Shown here: positions 7,985-13,475 of the stretch, piece by piece
Position numbering within the stretch: the stretch's first letter is position 1
How the letters are laid out: each line of letters opens with the position of its first letter
Assembly: GCA_020057015.1 (NCBI GenBank)
Contig: JAGVGS010000106.1
Location: 1-26,147 of the forward strand
Reading direction: 5' to 3'
Length of the DNA: 26,147 nucleotides
From: Candidatus Omnitrophota bacterium
GTDB lineage: Bacteria; Omnitrophota; Gorgyraeia; Aquiviventales; Aquiviventaceae
The notes under the pieces: generated by a model
Seen by the model: the letters and a program-made list of their open reading frames with translations, nothing else
Told to the model about the DNA's origin: nothing
The model's database searches: none
Made by a program: the position numbers and the translations under genes

Positions 7985-8481
7985 GTTCCTGTATGCTCTG
8001 TCATCAGGTTTTGAATGGCTCGTTGAGCATCCTCTGAGAACAAATCATCTTGAGCTTCATAACGAAGGAACTCGAGAAGGGCCTCGCGTTGACGAGCAGA
8101 AAACCGTTTGAGTCGCGCATCCCTCTACTCGCCCGCCGTAATGCCTTTGAGCGGAGAGCCTGACGAGCGCGGTTCTGAAAACCAAAAAGCGAGATATTGA
8201 CCGATGACCCCGCACTCTCCCTCAAGCTCCGCCAGGAGATAGGCAGGCAAGAAATAGCGAAAGGATTCCGGGGTGAGAATCCCCAGGTCATCATGGAAAA
8301 TTCTCAGCTTCTCCTCGGAGTATCCTTGTCGACTTGCGAGTTTAAGATATTCTACGACCTCTCTCTCAAGCTCGTTTGCCGAAGGAATAATGTTCTCATC
8401 GCCCGGGTACTCAATGTTGGAAAACGCGGCCTTGATCTCCGCGATCAGCATCTCCTTGGTCATGGACAATTCCGGGGACAC
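7981..8481 (-). pseudogene. DUF6714-like gene interrupted by an in-frame amber codon
   Basis: From a GTG at 8481 (or the ATG at 8463) 118 residues are read, including MTKEMLIAEIKAAF, YPGDENI and FRYFLPAYLLAELE. This pattern fits my recollection of the small, uncharacterised DUF6714 family. A TAG codon at 8127-8125 stops it. The same frame then stays open for 47 more codons (RLKRFSARQREALLEFLRY...), which looks like the expected family C-terminus, and ends in a TGA overlapping the miaB ATG. A single nonsense change would explain this; stop readthrough is an alternative. The function of the family is unknown. The family name is recalled rather than searched. Confidence 0.65.
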
Positions 8482-8500
8482 ATCCTCAATTCTGCATCAG

Positions 8501-8791
8501 TTAAGAGCGCAAGGCTTCTAGCACGGCATCGGGGCGATGGGCCGCGATTTTCAGGAGCACTCGCGCAGCCCCTTCAGGATAGGTGCGGCCCTGCTCCCAG
8601 TTGCGCAGCGTGGCAGCGCTCACACCGATGAGGTGGGCAAATTGCGTCTGGGAGACGTGCAGGCGCTTCCGGATCGACTTGACCTCCACGGGATTGAAGG
8701 TGATGATCCGGCTTGGCTTGCGCCTGCCTCTCCGAATATCCCTCGCTTCCTCAATGCTCTTAAGCAGGTCAGCGAAGTCTTTCGTCTTCAT
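8501..8791 (-). CDS. NadS/HigA-type helix-turn-helix antitoxin
   Basis: A 96-residue XRE-family DNA-binding antitoxin. The N-terminus (FADLLKSIEEARDIRRG) and the core from about residue 35 to 90 (VKSIRKRLHVSQTQFAHLIG, then VSAATLRNWEQGRTYPEG) match the NadS/HigA pattern. Its start overlaps the toxin stop by ATGA, so the order is toxin first, antitoxin second, as in higBA. It should neutralise the upstream RelE-like toxin and repress the shared promoter through the palindrome at 9109-9127. The end of the gene overlaps a 12 bp direct repeat shared with the end of the membrane-protein gene at 9357. Confidence 0.92.
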   Translation of the reverse strand: MKTKDFADLLKSIEEARDIRRGRRKPSRIITFNPVEVKSIRKRLHVSQTQFAHLIGVSAATLRNWEQGRTYPEGAARVLLKIAAHRPDAVLEALRS

Positions 8792-9102
8792 AGAACACCC
8801 CCTTTGACATACGCGCGCAGCATCTTGAGTTGCTCGCGGGTCAGATCGCCCTGCTCTGTTTTGTCATAGGCGAAGATCATATACAACCGATCCTCCGACC
8901 AGCAGTAATAAATGATGCGAAGGCCGCCGCGCTTGCCACGGCCACTGGCTCGCCAGCGCAGCTTCCGCAATCCACCCGCATCTGGAATGACGTCCCCGGC
9001 CTTCGGGCGTTCGGCCAGCATGGCTTGAAGACCATGGTACTCGTCATCCGTGAGCAGCCGTGTAATGCGCTGGGTGAAAATGCTGGTTTCGATGAATTCC
9101 AT
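8788..9102 (-). CDS. RelE/HigB-type mRNA interferase toxin
   Basis: A 104-residue toxin of the RelE superfamily, the subtype usually paired with NadS antitoxins. Visible features are an N-terminal FTQRITRLLTDDEYHGLQ helix region, GDVIPDAGGLRKLRW, the basic GRGKRGGLRIIYY strand and the IFAYDKTEQGDLTREQ end, all typical. It would cleave ribosome-bound mRNA when free of antitoxin. The ATG at 9102 has no recognisable ribosome site; the -10 box ends only 4 bp before it, so the mRNA is probably leaderless. It is co-transcribed with the downstream antitoxin gene. Confidence 0.92.
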   Translation of the reverse strand: MEFIETSIFTQRITRLLTDDEYHGLQAMLAERPKAGDVIPDAGGLRKLRWRASGRGKRGGLRIIYYCWSEDRLYMIFAYDKTEQGDLTREQLKMLRAYVKGGVL

Positions 9103-9106
9103 GGTA

Positions 9107-9135
9107 AGTATACGCTAATAGCGTATATCTGTCAA
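9107..9135 (-). promoter_or_regulatory. Consensus promoter with palindromic operator for the first toxin-antitoxin pair
   Basis: On the minus strand TTGACA (9135-9130) is followed after 17 bases by TATACT (9112-9107). A perfect inverted repeat, TATACGCT and AGCGTATA with a 3 bp loop (9109-9127), fills most of the spacer and enters the -10 box. This is the expected place for an autorepressing HigA-type operator. Confidence 0.85.
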
Positions 9136-9202
9136 CCTGCCATTTCCGAATCGGTGAGTGTCGCCAATATCGGTAGTCTCCAACTTCGTGTACGGCATCC
9201 GG

Positions 9203-9352
9203 TTACGTCCCGATAAGCACCAGCCGAAACCCTTCCGCCAGAGCTTCCAACACCTGGTTGGCATCTTCCGCAACCGCCCGTCTGGATGGTTCAGGAAGTC
9301 CAGGTATTCGGGTACTATGGTCAACCGTAGGAGCAAACCCATAACTTTCGCA
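9203..9352 (-). repeat. Two-frame leader repeat, copy 1 (most diverged)
   Basis: Read on the minus strand, the ATG at 9353 opens MRKLWVCSYG and then meets TGA. The +1 frame continues without a stop for the rest of the copy, ending LEALAEGFRLVLIGT at the TAA 9203-9205. It aligns without gaps over 49 codons with the copy at 10600-10749, with about 17 identical residues by hand count. It starts immediately after the stop of the membrane-protein gene at 9357. The 67 bp that follow, up to the toxin-antitoxin promoter at 9107-9135, show nothing I recognise. Confidence 0.7.
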
Positions 9353-9356
9353 TCAG

Positions 9357-9914
9357 TTAAGGGGTCTCACCGAGGTACGGGAACAACACAAGCAGAATCG
9401 CTACCTGGATACACCAGTTATAAGCCATTACTGTGCTCGCGGTTATTACCTGCTTATCCTCCGAAGCACGGTGAGCAATAGTAAACGGTACGGCAACCAG
9501 AGCACTCAATGCCAGCACATTCAGTGCTCCATATATCGTTACATACAGCAGCCCTTGATACTTCATTCCGTATGACCACCCTCCAAACCAATACGGTAGT
9601 GAAAGGCCTGCCAACACACAAATAGCGACTATAGATGGCATAAAAGCACGAAGTGGTTTAAGCGGCGCCTGCTTGACCGTCCTGCGAAGAACATACAGAT
9701 TCAAAATCAAGAATAGGCCACCATGGCAGATCGCCCCTAACACGCTCCCTGCGGGGCCAAGAAACAAGAACAAGGTCACTGCCACTGGTGGAGGATACAC
9801 AAAAAAGTAAGGCGGAATCCCTCCAAAAGCCAACAGGGCAACGAGCGCGTAGACTGTCACCAGAGATGCCGCAAGGGCAAAATATATCTTGATGAGCTTA
9901 CTCATAATGCGCAC
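9357..9914 (-). CDS. Multi-pass membrane protein of unknown family
   Basis: Up to 185 residues, about five hydrophobic segments (near 9-31, 36-56, 59-76, 90-112 and 120-145, with another near 162-182). It has a PPYFFVYPPP loop and few charged residues. The first codon is either the GTG at 9914 or the ATG at 9905 (MSKLIKIYFAL); neither has a strong ribosome site. Copy 2 of the leader repeat ends 15 bp upstream, so translation may depend on that leader. Its stop codon lies within a 12 bp sequence that recurs at the end of the antitoxin gene at 8501. I recognise no family and propose no function. Confidence 0.75.
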   Translation of the reverse strand: MRIMSKLIKIYFALAASLVTVYALVALLAFGGIPPYFFVYPPPVAVTLFLFLGPAGSVLGAICHGGLFLILNLYVLRRTVKQAPLKPLRAFMPSIVAICVLAGLSLPYWFGGWSYGMKYQGLLYVTIYGALNVLALSALVAVPFTIAHRASEDKQVITASTVMAYNWCIQVAILLVLFPYLGETP

Positions 9915-9929
9915 TATCCCCGATAGAGT

Positions 9930-10083
9930 TCAGACCATTGCCAACGCCACCTGCAACCCCTCCGCCAGCGCCTGGAAGACCGGCAGAGTCTCCGCCGACA
10001 CTCCTTCCTCGCCAGCCCCAAAAAGTTCTATATTCTCGGAACAACGGCCAGCCGTAGGTCTGGAGATAGATAGACTTACTCAT
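9930..10083 (-). repeat. Two-frame leader repeat, copy 2
   Basis: The ATG at 10083 opens MSKSIYLQTYG. The conserved peptide then continues in the +1 frame as GRCSENIEL..., through VSAETLPVFQALAEGLQVAL, to the TGA at 9932-9930, 15 bp before the next gene. Against the copy at 10600 I counted about 22 base differences over 38 codons, 12 of them at third positions of the +1 frame, which suggests it was selected as protein. A GATAAT box (10094-10089) lies 5 bp before the ATG. Confidence 0.8.
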
Positions 10084-10131
10084 AACCTATTATCATTCAA
10101 TGTGATGCTCTACAGACTCAGTCACGCCTAT

Positions 10132-10170
10132 TCATCCAACCGTATGTTTGTACGAGATATGTGTGCGCAT
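10132..10170 (-). repeat. Possible fragment of a sixth leader repeat
   Basis: Between the membrane-protein gene at 10198 and copy 2, the minus strand reads CAAACATACGGTTGG, close to CAGACCTACGGCTGG of copy 2, and encodes VQTYGW in the same frame as LQTYGW of the full copies. The rest of the repeat is absent. The match is short and may be chance. The remaining gap between 10084 and 10197 shows nothing else. Confidence 0.3.
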
Positions 10171-10197
10171 CTATTGGCAGGCAAGAACCCGGCTACT

Positions 10198-10596
10198 TTA
10201 GTTTCCATCACGATGCAGGATGTCCTTAATCCCATAACCAAACCCCAACATTGACAAACCCAGCAGCAAGATGTTGATGAACGGAAGGGCCAGATAGGAT
10301 TTTCCTGTCGTGATGCCAGCTACGGCATCTGGAATCTGTTTCCACATGAGATTCACGAAGACGAGGTTGAACGCGATGATCCATAACGTAGCCAAACCGA
10401 TGACGCCCTGCCATCGCTCTGGGCGCGCCATGTATAGCTTCATGCCAACAAACCAGCAGACACAGCCGACCACGATTGGCACGATCACAGCGATGGGAGA
10501 ACCCGTCACAAACCCCAACAGCACGATCCAACTCAGTCCCCCTACTGTAATACCTACCATGCTGCCTATCATGCCGCCCCTACTCCCGGTTCGCAT
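10198..10596 (-). CDS. Four-helix membrane protein of unknown family
   Basis: A 132-residue protein with hydrophobic segments near 9-29, 32-53, 64-85 and 103-122. A glycine-rich start (RTGSRGGMIGSMVG) leads into the first helix. The ATG at 10596 follows GGAGGTG, a good ribosome site that lies inside the last codons of leader repeat copy 3; the leader TGA and this ATG are only 3 bp apart. Translational coupling to the leader is therefore likely. It ends in a short charged tail (KDILHRDGN). I recognise no family and propose no function. Confidence 0.78.
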   Translation of the reverse strand: MRTGSRGGMIGSMVGITVGGLSWIVLLGFVTGSPIAVIVPIVVGCVCWFVGMKLYMARPERWQGVIGLATLWIIAFNLVFVNLMWKQIPDAVAGITTGKSYLALPFINILLLGLSMLGFGYGIKDILHRDGN

Positions 10597-10599
10597 TGC

Positions 10600-10752
10600 T
10601 CACACCTCCTTCAAGGCAACCTGTAGCCCCTCCGCCAGCGCCTGGAACACCAGCATCGTCTCCGCTGACACCCCTGCTCCGCTCGGCTCGGAAAGTTCTA
10701 TGTTCTTGGAACAACGGCCAGCTGTATGTGCACACCCATAACTTTTGCATAC
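10600..10752 (-). repeat. Two-frame leader repeat, copy 3
   Basis: The ATG at 10750 opens MQKLWVCTYS. The +1 frame gives GRCSKNIELSEPSGAG, then VSAETMLVFQALAEGLQVAL, then KEV, and stops at TGA 10602-10600. The last codons contain the GGAGGTG that serves the next gene. Copies 1 and 3 share the MxKLWVC start, while copies 2, 4 and 5 share MxxxxxxQT, so there are two subtypes. An ATAGTCA motif just upstream recurs before copy 4. Confidence 0.8.
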
Positions 10753-10769
10753 CTGACTATGGTCCTCAG

Positions 10770-11294
10770 CTATTTTTGTATCACGGTGGAAACCGTTTCC
10801 CGATGTCGACAATCCTTGTCACTAAAATAGTCTACCGTGACCTTGATCGTTCCAGTCAGTGGAATCGTTTTGTAGACAGGAAGGACGTTAGCGGTGCTAC
10901 CACTATCTGCTGGTGGATTTTTTTCACCAATCTTTTCATATTCGACAAGGTTTACGGTGTAGGGCGTCGGGAGTTCAGTACAGACAACCACGTCGCACAT
11001 CCCGTAGCCCACGAACTTCTCGTCGAGATAGTAGAGACCTCTTGGGGGAAGGTCGCTTGAAACTCTTTCCCACTCGTTGTCTGATCGCTTCTGCCTATAG
11101 ATAGCTGCATTGTCCATGCACGTTTCAAAATACCCTTTGATGGGCACGGTAAACGTCTTGTTGGTCGCATCAACCAGCTCAGAGGAGTCTGGTGCGGCCA
11201 GAGCGACAGCGTGTTTTTGGAGCAATCCAAACCACCCCACCATGCCGCTGAAGCTGATGATGAAGATGCAAAGTCGCTTCCTTCCAGAGCCCAT
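10770..11294 (-). CDS. Exported protein with no recognised family
   Basis: The ATG at 11294 (MGSGRKRL) is chosen over the TTG four codons earlier because GGAGG lies 5 bp before it. The resulting 174 residues start with a signal peptide: a basic n-region, a hydrophobic core IFIISFSGMVGWFGLL and a likely cleavage near AVALAA. The mature part has an early FTVPIKGYFETCMDN region, a central VCTELPTPYTVNLVEY strand region, and the late VYKTIPLTGTIKVTVDYFSD segment. Four mature cysteines could form disulfides. The stop of the leader ORF in copy 4 overlaps its ATG (TGATG). The function is unknown; an extracytoplasmic beta-rich protein is the most that can be said. Confidence 0.8.
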   Translation of the reverse strand: MGSGRKRLCIFIISFSGMVGWFGLLQKHAVALAAPDSSELVDATNKTFTVPIKGYFETCMDNAAIYRQKRSDNEWERVSSDLPPRGLYYLDEKFVGYGMCDVVVCTELPTPYTVNLVEYEKIGEKNPPADSGSTANVLPVYKTIPLTGTIKVTVDYFSDKDCRHRETVSTVIQK

Positions 11295-11492
11295 CACATC
11301 CTCCAACCTTGATTACTTGGTTCGCTCAGATCAGTCATGTACGGAAACGGCCAACACCCCCGCAACCCCTCCGCCAGCACCTGGAACACCGGCAAGGTCT
11401 CCGCTGACACCTCTTCCTCGCTCGGCTCGAAAGGTTCGATGTTCTCAGAACAACGCTCAGCCGGAGGTCTGGATGGAGATGGCCTTGCTCAT
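11294..11492 (-). repeat. Two-frame leader repeat, copy 4
   Basis: The ATG at 11492 opens MSKAISIQTSG and meets TGA. The +1 frame continues ERCSENIEPF..., VSAETLPVFQVLAEGL, diverges after residue 42, and runs on to a TGA that overlaps the ATG of the exported-protein gene. Two stops in the ATG frame show that in this copy the +1 frame, not the ATG frame, carries the conserved C-terminal half. A perfect TATAAT lies upstream at 11507-11502. Confidence 0.78.
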
Positions 11493-11501
11493 GGCGTGAC
11501 T

Positions 11502-11507
11502 ATTATA
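11502..11507 (-). promoter_or_regulatory. Candidate -10 box upstream of leader copy 4
   Basis: A perfect TATAAT, 9 bp before the leader ATG. No good -35 hexamer is seen at 16-18 bp spacing. A GATAAT box sits at a similar place before copy 2, so each repeat may bring part of a promoter. Confidence 0.4.
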
Positions 11508-11554
11508 GCGGGGCGGCGGTGGAAGGATACTATTGGCGGGTCCTGCGACCGAGG

Positions 11555-11848
11555 CTATTGAAACGTTCGAATAAAGCGGCGGACCTCATCGTGGTTGCCG
11601 ACCATGTGAAAGACCGTCTGATCGCGCTGAACAGAAAACAACAGCCGAAGTGACAGCGAGGTGCGCGCCTCGAACACCGCGCCAAACGCTTGATGGCTGA
11701 AAAGCTTTTTGAGGCCTAACCCCTGAGCTGCCTGGTGGGTTTCAAACAATGAGACGACTTGATCAATCGTATCCGCCACGCGTAGTTGCTCATGTTGGGG
11801 AAGCTTCCGCAGGGCCTTATGAAACCGCGCCTTGTATTTATAGGTCAT
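11555..11848 (-). CDS. RelE/ParE-type toxin of the second toxin-antitoxin pair
   Basis: A 97-residue RelE-superfamily protein. The start YKARFHKALRKLPQHEQLRV is the usual first helix pair, followed by a linker with GLGLKKL, the AVFEARTSLSLRLLFSV strands (the basic active-site side of the fold) and a short GNHDEVRRFIR end in place of the usual C-terminus. It should act as a ribosome-dependent mRNA interferase, held inactive by the upstream AbrB-type antitoxin. Its ATG overlaps the antitoxin stop (ATGA), so the order is antitoxin first, the reverse of the pair at 8501-9102. Confidence 0.88.
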   Translation of the reverse strand: MTYKYKARFHKALRKLPQHEQLRVADTIDQVVSLFETHQAAQGLGLKKLFSHQAFGAVFEARTSLSLRLLFSVQRDQTVFHMVGNHDEVRRFIRTFQ

Positions 11849-12120
11849 GCGTGCGGTTTTTTCACAAGTCTCCTGACATGCGCAACCGCTTCACGGCCAC
11901 TCTGAAACACCTTATCCCCTGCCTCAGTCTTTTGCGCCCATCGAAGGAGTTCTTGATAGGCGCAATGGGGGATTTTCTCCTCAATACTGATCGGTTTCAA
12001 ACAAATAACTCCCCTGCGATATTGCACATCAAAATACTGATCCTCTTTCTCGATGCCCGCGGCAACAAGAATCTGTTTTGGAATGCTGACCTGGTTGCCT
12101 CTGGTTCGTTTCACGAGCAT
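11845..12120 (-). CDS. AbrB/MazE-type antitoxin
   Basis: The ATG at 12120 (MLVKRTRGNQ) is preferred because GGAGG lies 8 bp upstream; two earlier in-frame ATG codons are too close to that site. The 91 residues begin with a SpoVT/AbrB swapped-hairpin domain: RTRGNQVSIPKQILVAAGI and then DQYFDVQYRRGVICLKPI. A helical C-terminal half (YQELLRWAQKTEAGDKVF) would cover the toxin. It is co-transcribed with the RelE-type toxin just downstream and probably represses its own promoter through the palindrome at 12162-12176. Confidence 0.9.
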   Translation of the reverse strand: MLVKRTRGNQVSIPKQILVAAGIEKEDQYFDVQYRRGVICLKPISIEEKIPHCAYQELLRWAQKTEAGDKVFQSGREAVAHVRRLVKKPHA

Positions 12121-12125
12121 GGTCA

Positions 12126-12204
12126 TCACCTCCAAAGTGAGTATACCACAGTTTTCATGATATAGTAAATTACTATTCGCCTATGGCCCACCCGAAAGCG
12201 CAGT
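12126..12204 (-). pseudogene. C-terminal remnant of a RelE-type toxin
   Basis: One open frame reads RLRFRVGHRRIVIYYI and then TVVYSLWR before a TGA that overlaps the ribosome site of the AbrB-type antitoxin. This looks like the last strands of a RelE/ParE toxin. There is no start: the sequence begins within two bases of the stop codon of the metal-binding protein gene. A cassette inserted into, or recombined with, an older toxin gene would explain it. The fragment is short and the homology is judged by eye. Confidence 0.45.
12140..12176 (-). promoter_or_regulatory. Promoter and operator of the second toxin-antitoxin pair
   Basis: On the minus strand TATACT (12145-12140) is preceded by TGTGG. 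A perfect inverted repeat ATAGTAA-A-TTACTAT (12162-12176) overlaps the expected -35 position (TTACTA at 17 bp or TTTACT at 18 bp). The -35 is weak, so activity may depend on regulator binding. The promoter lies inside the toxin remnant. Confidence 0.6.
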
Positions 12205-12504
12205 CTACCGGCCCGGTGACTCCAACACTGGCTCAGAAGACTCCGTGTGCCTTGGCTCTGGTGCCTCAAGGGCCATCCCACACGTCGGACAACGGCCTGG
12301 CTGCTCTTGTCGGACTTCCGGGTGCATGGGGCAGACATACGCCGCTTTGACTGTGTCGGCTTGGGTCTGCTCATGACTCTGCTGGTCATCCATCATCCCC
12401 GTCATGCCGTGATGGTGCTGATGCTCCTGGTCATCCGCAGGTTCCTCGGCGGCCTGAACAACCGACATCGACAGTCCCACAGCCAGCAGTGCAGCCGCCG
12501 CCAT
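12205..12504 (-). CDS. Exported His-rich protein with heavy-metal-binding domain
   Basis: 99 residues from the ATG at 12504. A hydrophobic segment (LLAVGLSMSVV) ending in AQA-like VQAAEE looks like a signal peptide. A His/Met-rich linker (EHQHHHGMTGMM) follows, then YVCPMHPEV and CPTCGMAL, the paired Cys-His/Cys-Cys pattern of the heavy-metal-binding domain seen at the start of copper exporters and CusB-like proteins. It probably binds copper or a similar ion in the periplasm. The signal peptide lacks the usual positive n-region. Basic residues exist only upstream, inside leader repeat copy 5, in the same frame, so the real start may lie there. Confidence 0.8.
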   Translation of the reverse strand: MAAAALLAVGLSMSVVQAAEEPADDQEHQHHHGMTGMMDDQQSHEQTQADTVKAAYVCPMHPEVRQEQPGRCPTCGMALEAPEPRHTESSEPVLESPGR

Positions 12505-12515
12505 CTGTACCCTTG

Positions 12516-12642
12516 TCAGCCGTGCTTCGCCTGGAAGACCAGCAGAGTCTCCGCCGCCACCCCGGCCCCGCTCGCCTCGGGAAGTGCTCTGTGCTCGACA
12601 CAACGGCCAGCCGAATGTCTGAAGGGCTGCGCGCTGCGCCAT
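12516..12642 (-). repeat. Two-frame leader repeat, copy 5 (shortened)
   Basis: The ATG at 12642 opens MAQRAALQTFG. The +1 frame continues GRCVEHRALPEASGAG, then VAAETLLVFQA, and is cut after KHG by a TGA, losing the LAEGLQVAL end. It lies between the alpha/beta hydrolase gene and the metal-binding protein gene, whose ATG is 11 bp beyond the leader stop. The ATG frame stays open and fuses in frame to the metal-binding protein. Confidence 0.72.
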
Positions 12643-12647
12643 CACCG

Positions 12648-13475
12648 TCAAGGCCTCCGGAGCCGGTCAAACACATCGAGGGCTAAGGCGCAGTTGCGGG
12701 GGTTGCGATGAAAGCCGCCATGATCACCATTGGGGTCTTCGATGGCTAATGCCACTGTGCCGCCATACTGCTGGATCCACGCGCCGGCGTCACGCATCCC
12801 TACGATGCCGCTTCGGTCGGGATGGGGATCCTGCCCTCCGCCATACGTCACCCATTGCGAGCCGGCTAGCGGCTGGTCGCCGAAGCGGCCTTGCTCGATC
12901 TCGCGCGTCGGCGGATAATCTGAGTTGGCTTTCCCGGCATTGGCCACAAACAGGGAGAAGTACTCCTTGTGCAAGCTCCGATCCATCGCCGCAACGGCGT
13001 AGATATTCGCGGCTCCCCGGCTAAAGCCATGCAGCATCGCGGCGCCGGGCCTGATCTGGAGGCCACGAAAGACGTCATCGATGACACGGTAGATTTCCTG
13101 CGGCAAGAGATAATCGTGAATCCCCTCGCCGGTGCCGAGCCACCATTGAATCGCGAGCAACCCGTAGCCGCGTGGCTTCAAGAACTGATGCCACACGTAA
13201 AAATCCACGAACGCGCACCCCTCGTGCCCATGCAGGGTGGTGATCATGGGTGGCGGATGCTGAGCATCGCTCCCTTCAGGAAACCATAAGAGATAATAGC
13301 TTTTCCCGTCAGCCGTGAGCCCCACCTCGGCGCCGTGCTCCAGCGCATAGCGGACGCGCGGCGCCTCTTCCTGCTGGGCTTGCTCGATGAGGGAATGATG
13401 CGGCAACTCGGCGAAGGCAAAAGGGGCGGCCAGGCATAGCCAGGTCAGCGCAGCGGTCTGGAGGCGCTTGTTCAA
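12648..13475 (-). CDS. Secreted alpha/beta hydrolase
   Basis: 275 residues from a TTG that overlaps the stop of the GH94 gene (TTGA), so it is probably translationally coupled to it. A signal peptide covers residues 1-22 (cleavage after AFA). The fold signs are TTLHGHEG near residue 80 (oxyanion-hole loop), the nucleophile elbow GFSRG at 150-154 with Ser152, an acidic candidate in GGGQDPHPD, and a late His in DHGGFH. This fits a dienelactone-hydrolase or esterase-type enzyme working in the periplasm. Its place after the GH94 enzyme suggests, but does not prove, a carbohydrate ester or glycan substrate. No ribosome site is seen. Confidence 0.8.
   Translation of the reverse strand: MNKRLQTAALTWLCLAAPFAFAELPHHSLIEQAQQEEAPRVRYALEHGAEVGLTADGKSYYLLWFPEGSDAQHPPPMITTLHGHEGCAFVDFYVWHQFLKPRGYGLLAIQWWLGTGEGIHDYLLPQEIYRVIDDVFRGLQIRPGAAMLHGFSRGAANIYAVAAMDRSLHKEYFSLFVANAGKANSDYPPTREIEQGRFGDQPLAGSQWVTYGGGQDPHPDRSGIVGMRDAGAWIQQYGGTVALAIEDPNGDHGGFHRNPRNCALALDVFDRLRRP

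Noticed and set aside
8004..8294. Separate 96-residue minus-strand gene overlapping the broken DUF6714-like gene
   Set aside because: It is an out-of-frame shadow with low-quality composition; the in-frame continuation after the amber codon explains the region.
9115..9342. 75-residue minus-strand gene between the membrane-protein gene and the toxin gene
   Set aside because: It reads leader copy 1 in the third frame, shows no conservation with the other copies, and runs through the toxin promoter.
9898..10083. Copy 2 read entirely in the ATG frame as a 61-residue protein
   Set aside because: The ATG frame is open here but is stopped in copies 1 and 4, and substitutions after codon 11 favour the +1 frame.
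9200..12640. CRISPR array
   Set aside because: The repeats are about 150 bp, diverged, contain codon structure and are separated by genes of different length rather than uniform spacers.
9200..12640. Integron cassette array with attC sites
   Set aside because: The island has the look of single-gene cassettes with repeats, but the repeats do not show paired RYYYAAC/GTTRRRY boxes or overall palindromic folding, they precede rather than follow genes, and no integrase is in the window. A divergent recombination system cannot be excluded.
9203..12642. UGA reassigned to Trp, because TGA replaces TGG at the switch codon of leader copies 1 and 4
   Set aside because: Many solid genes in the window (hrcA, hflX, both toxin-antitoxin overlaps) end in TGA at the expected place, so TGA is a stop here.
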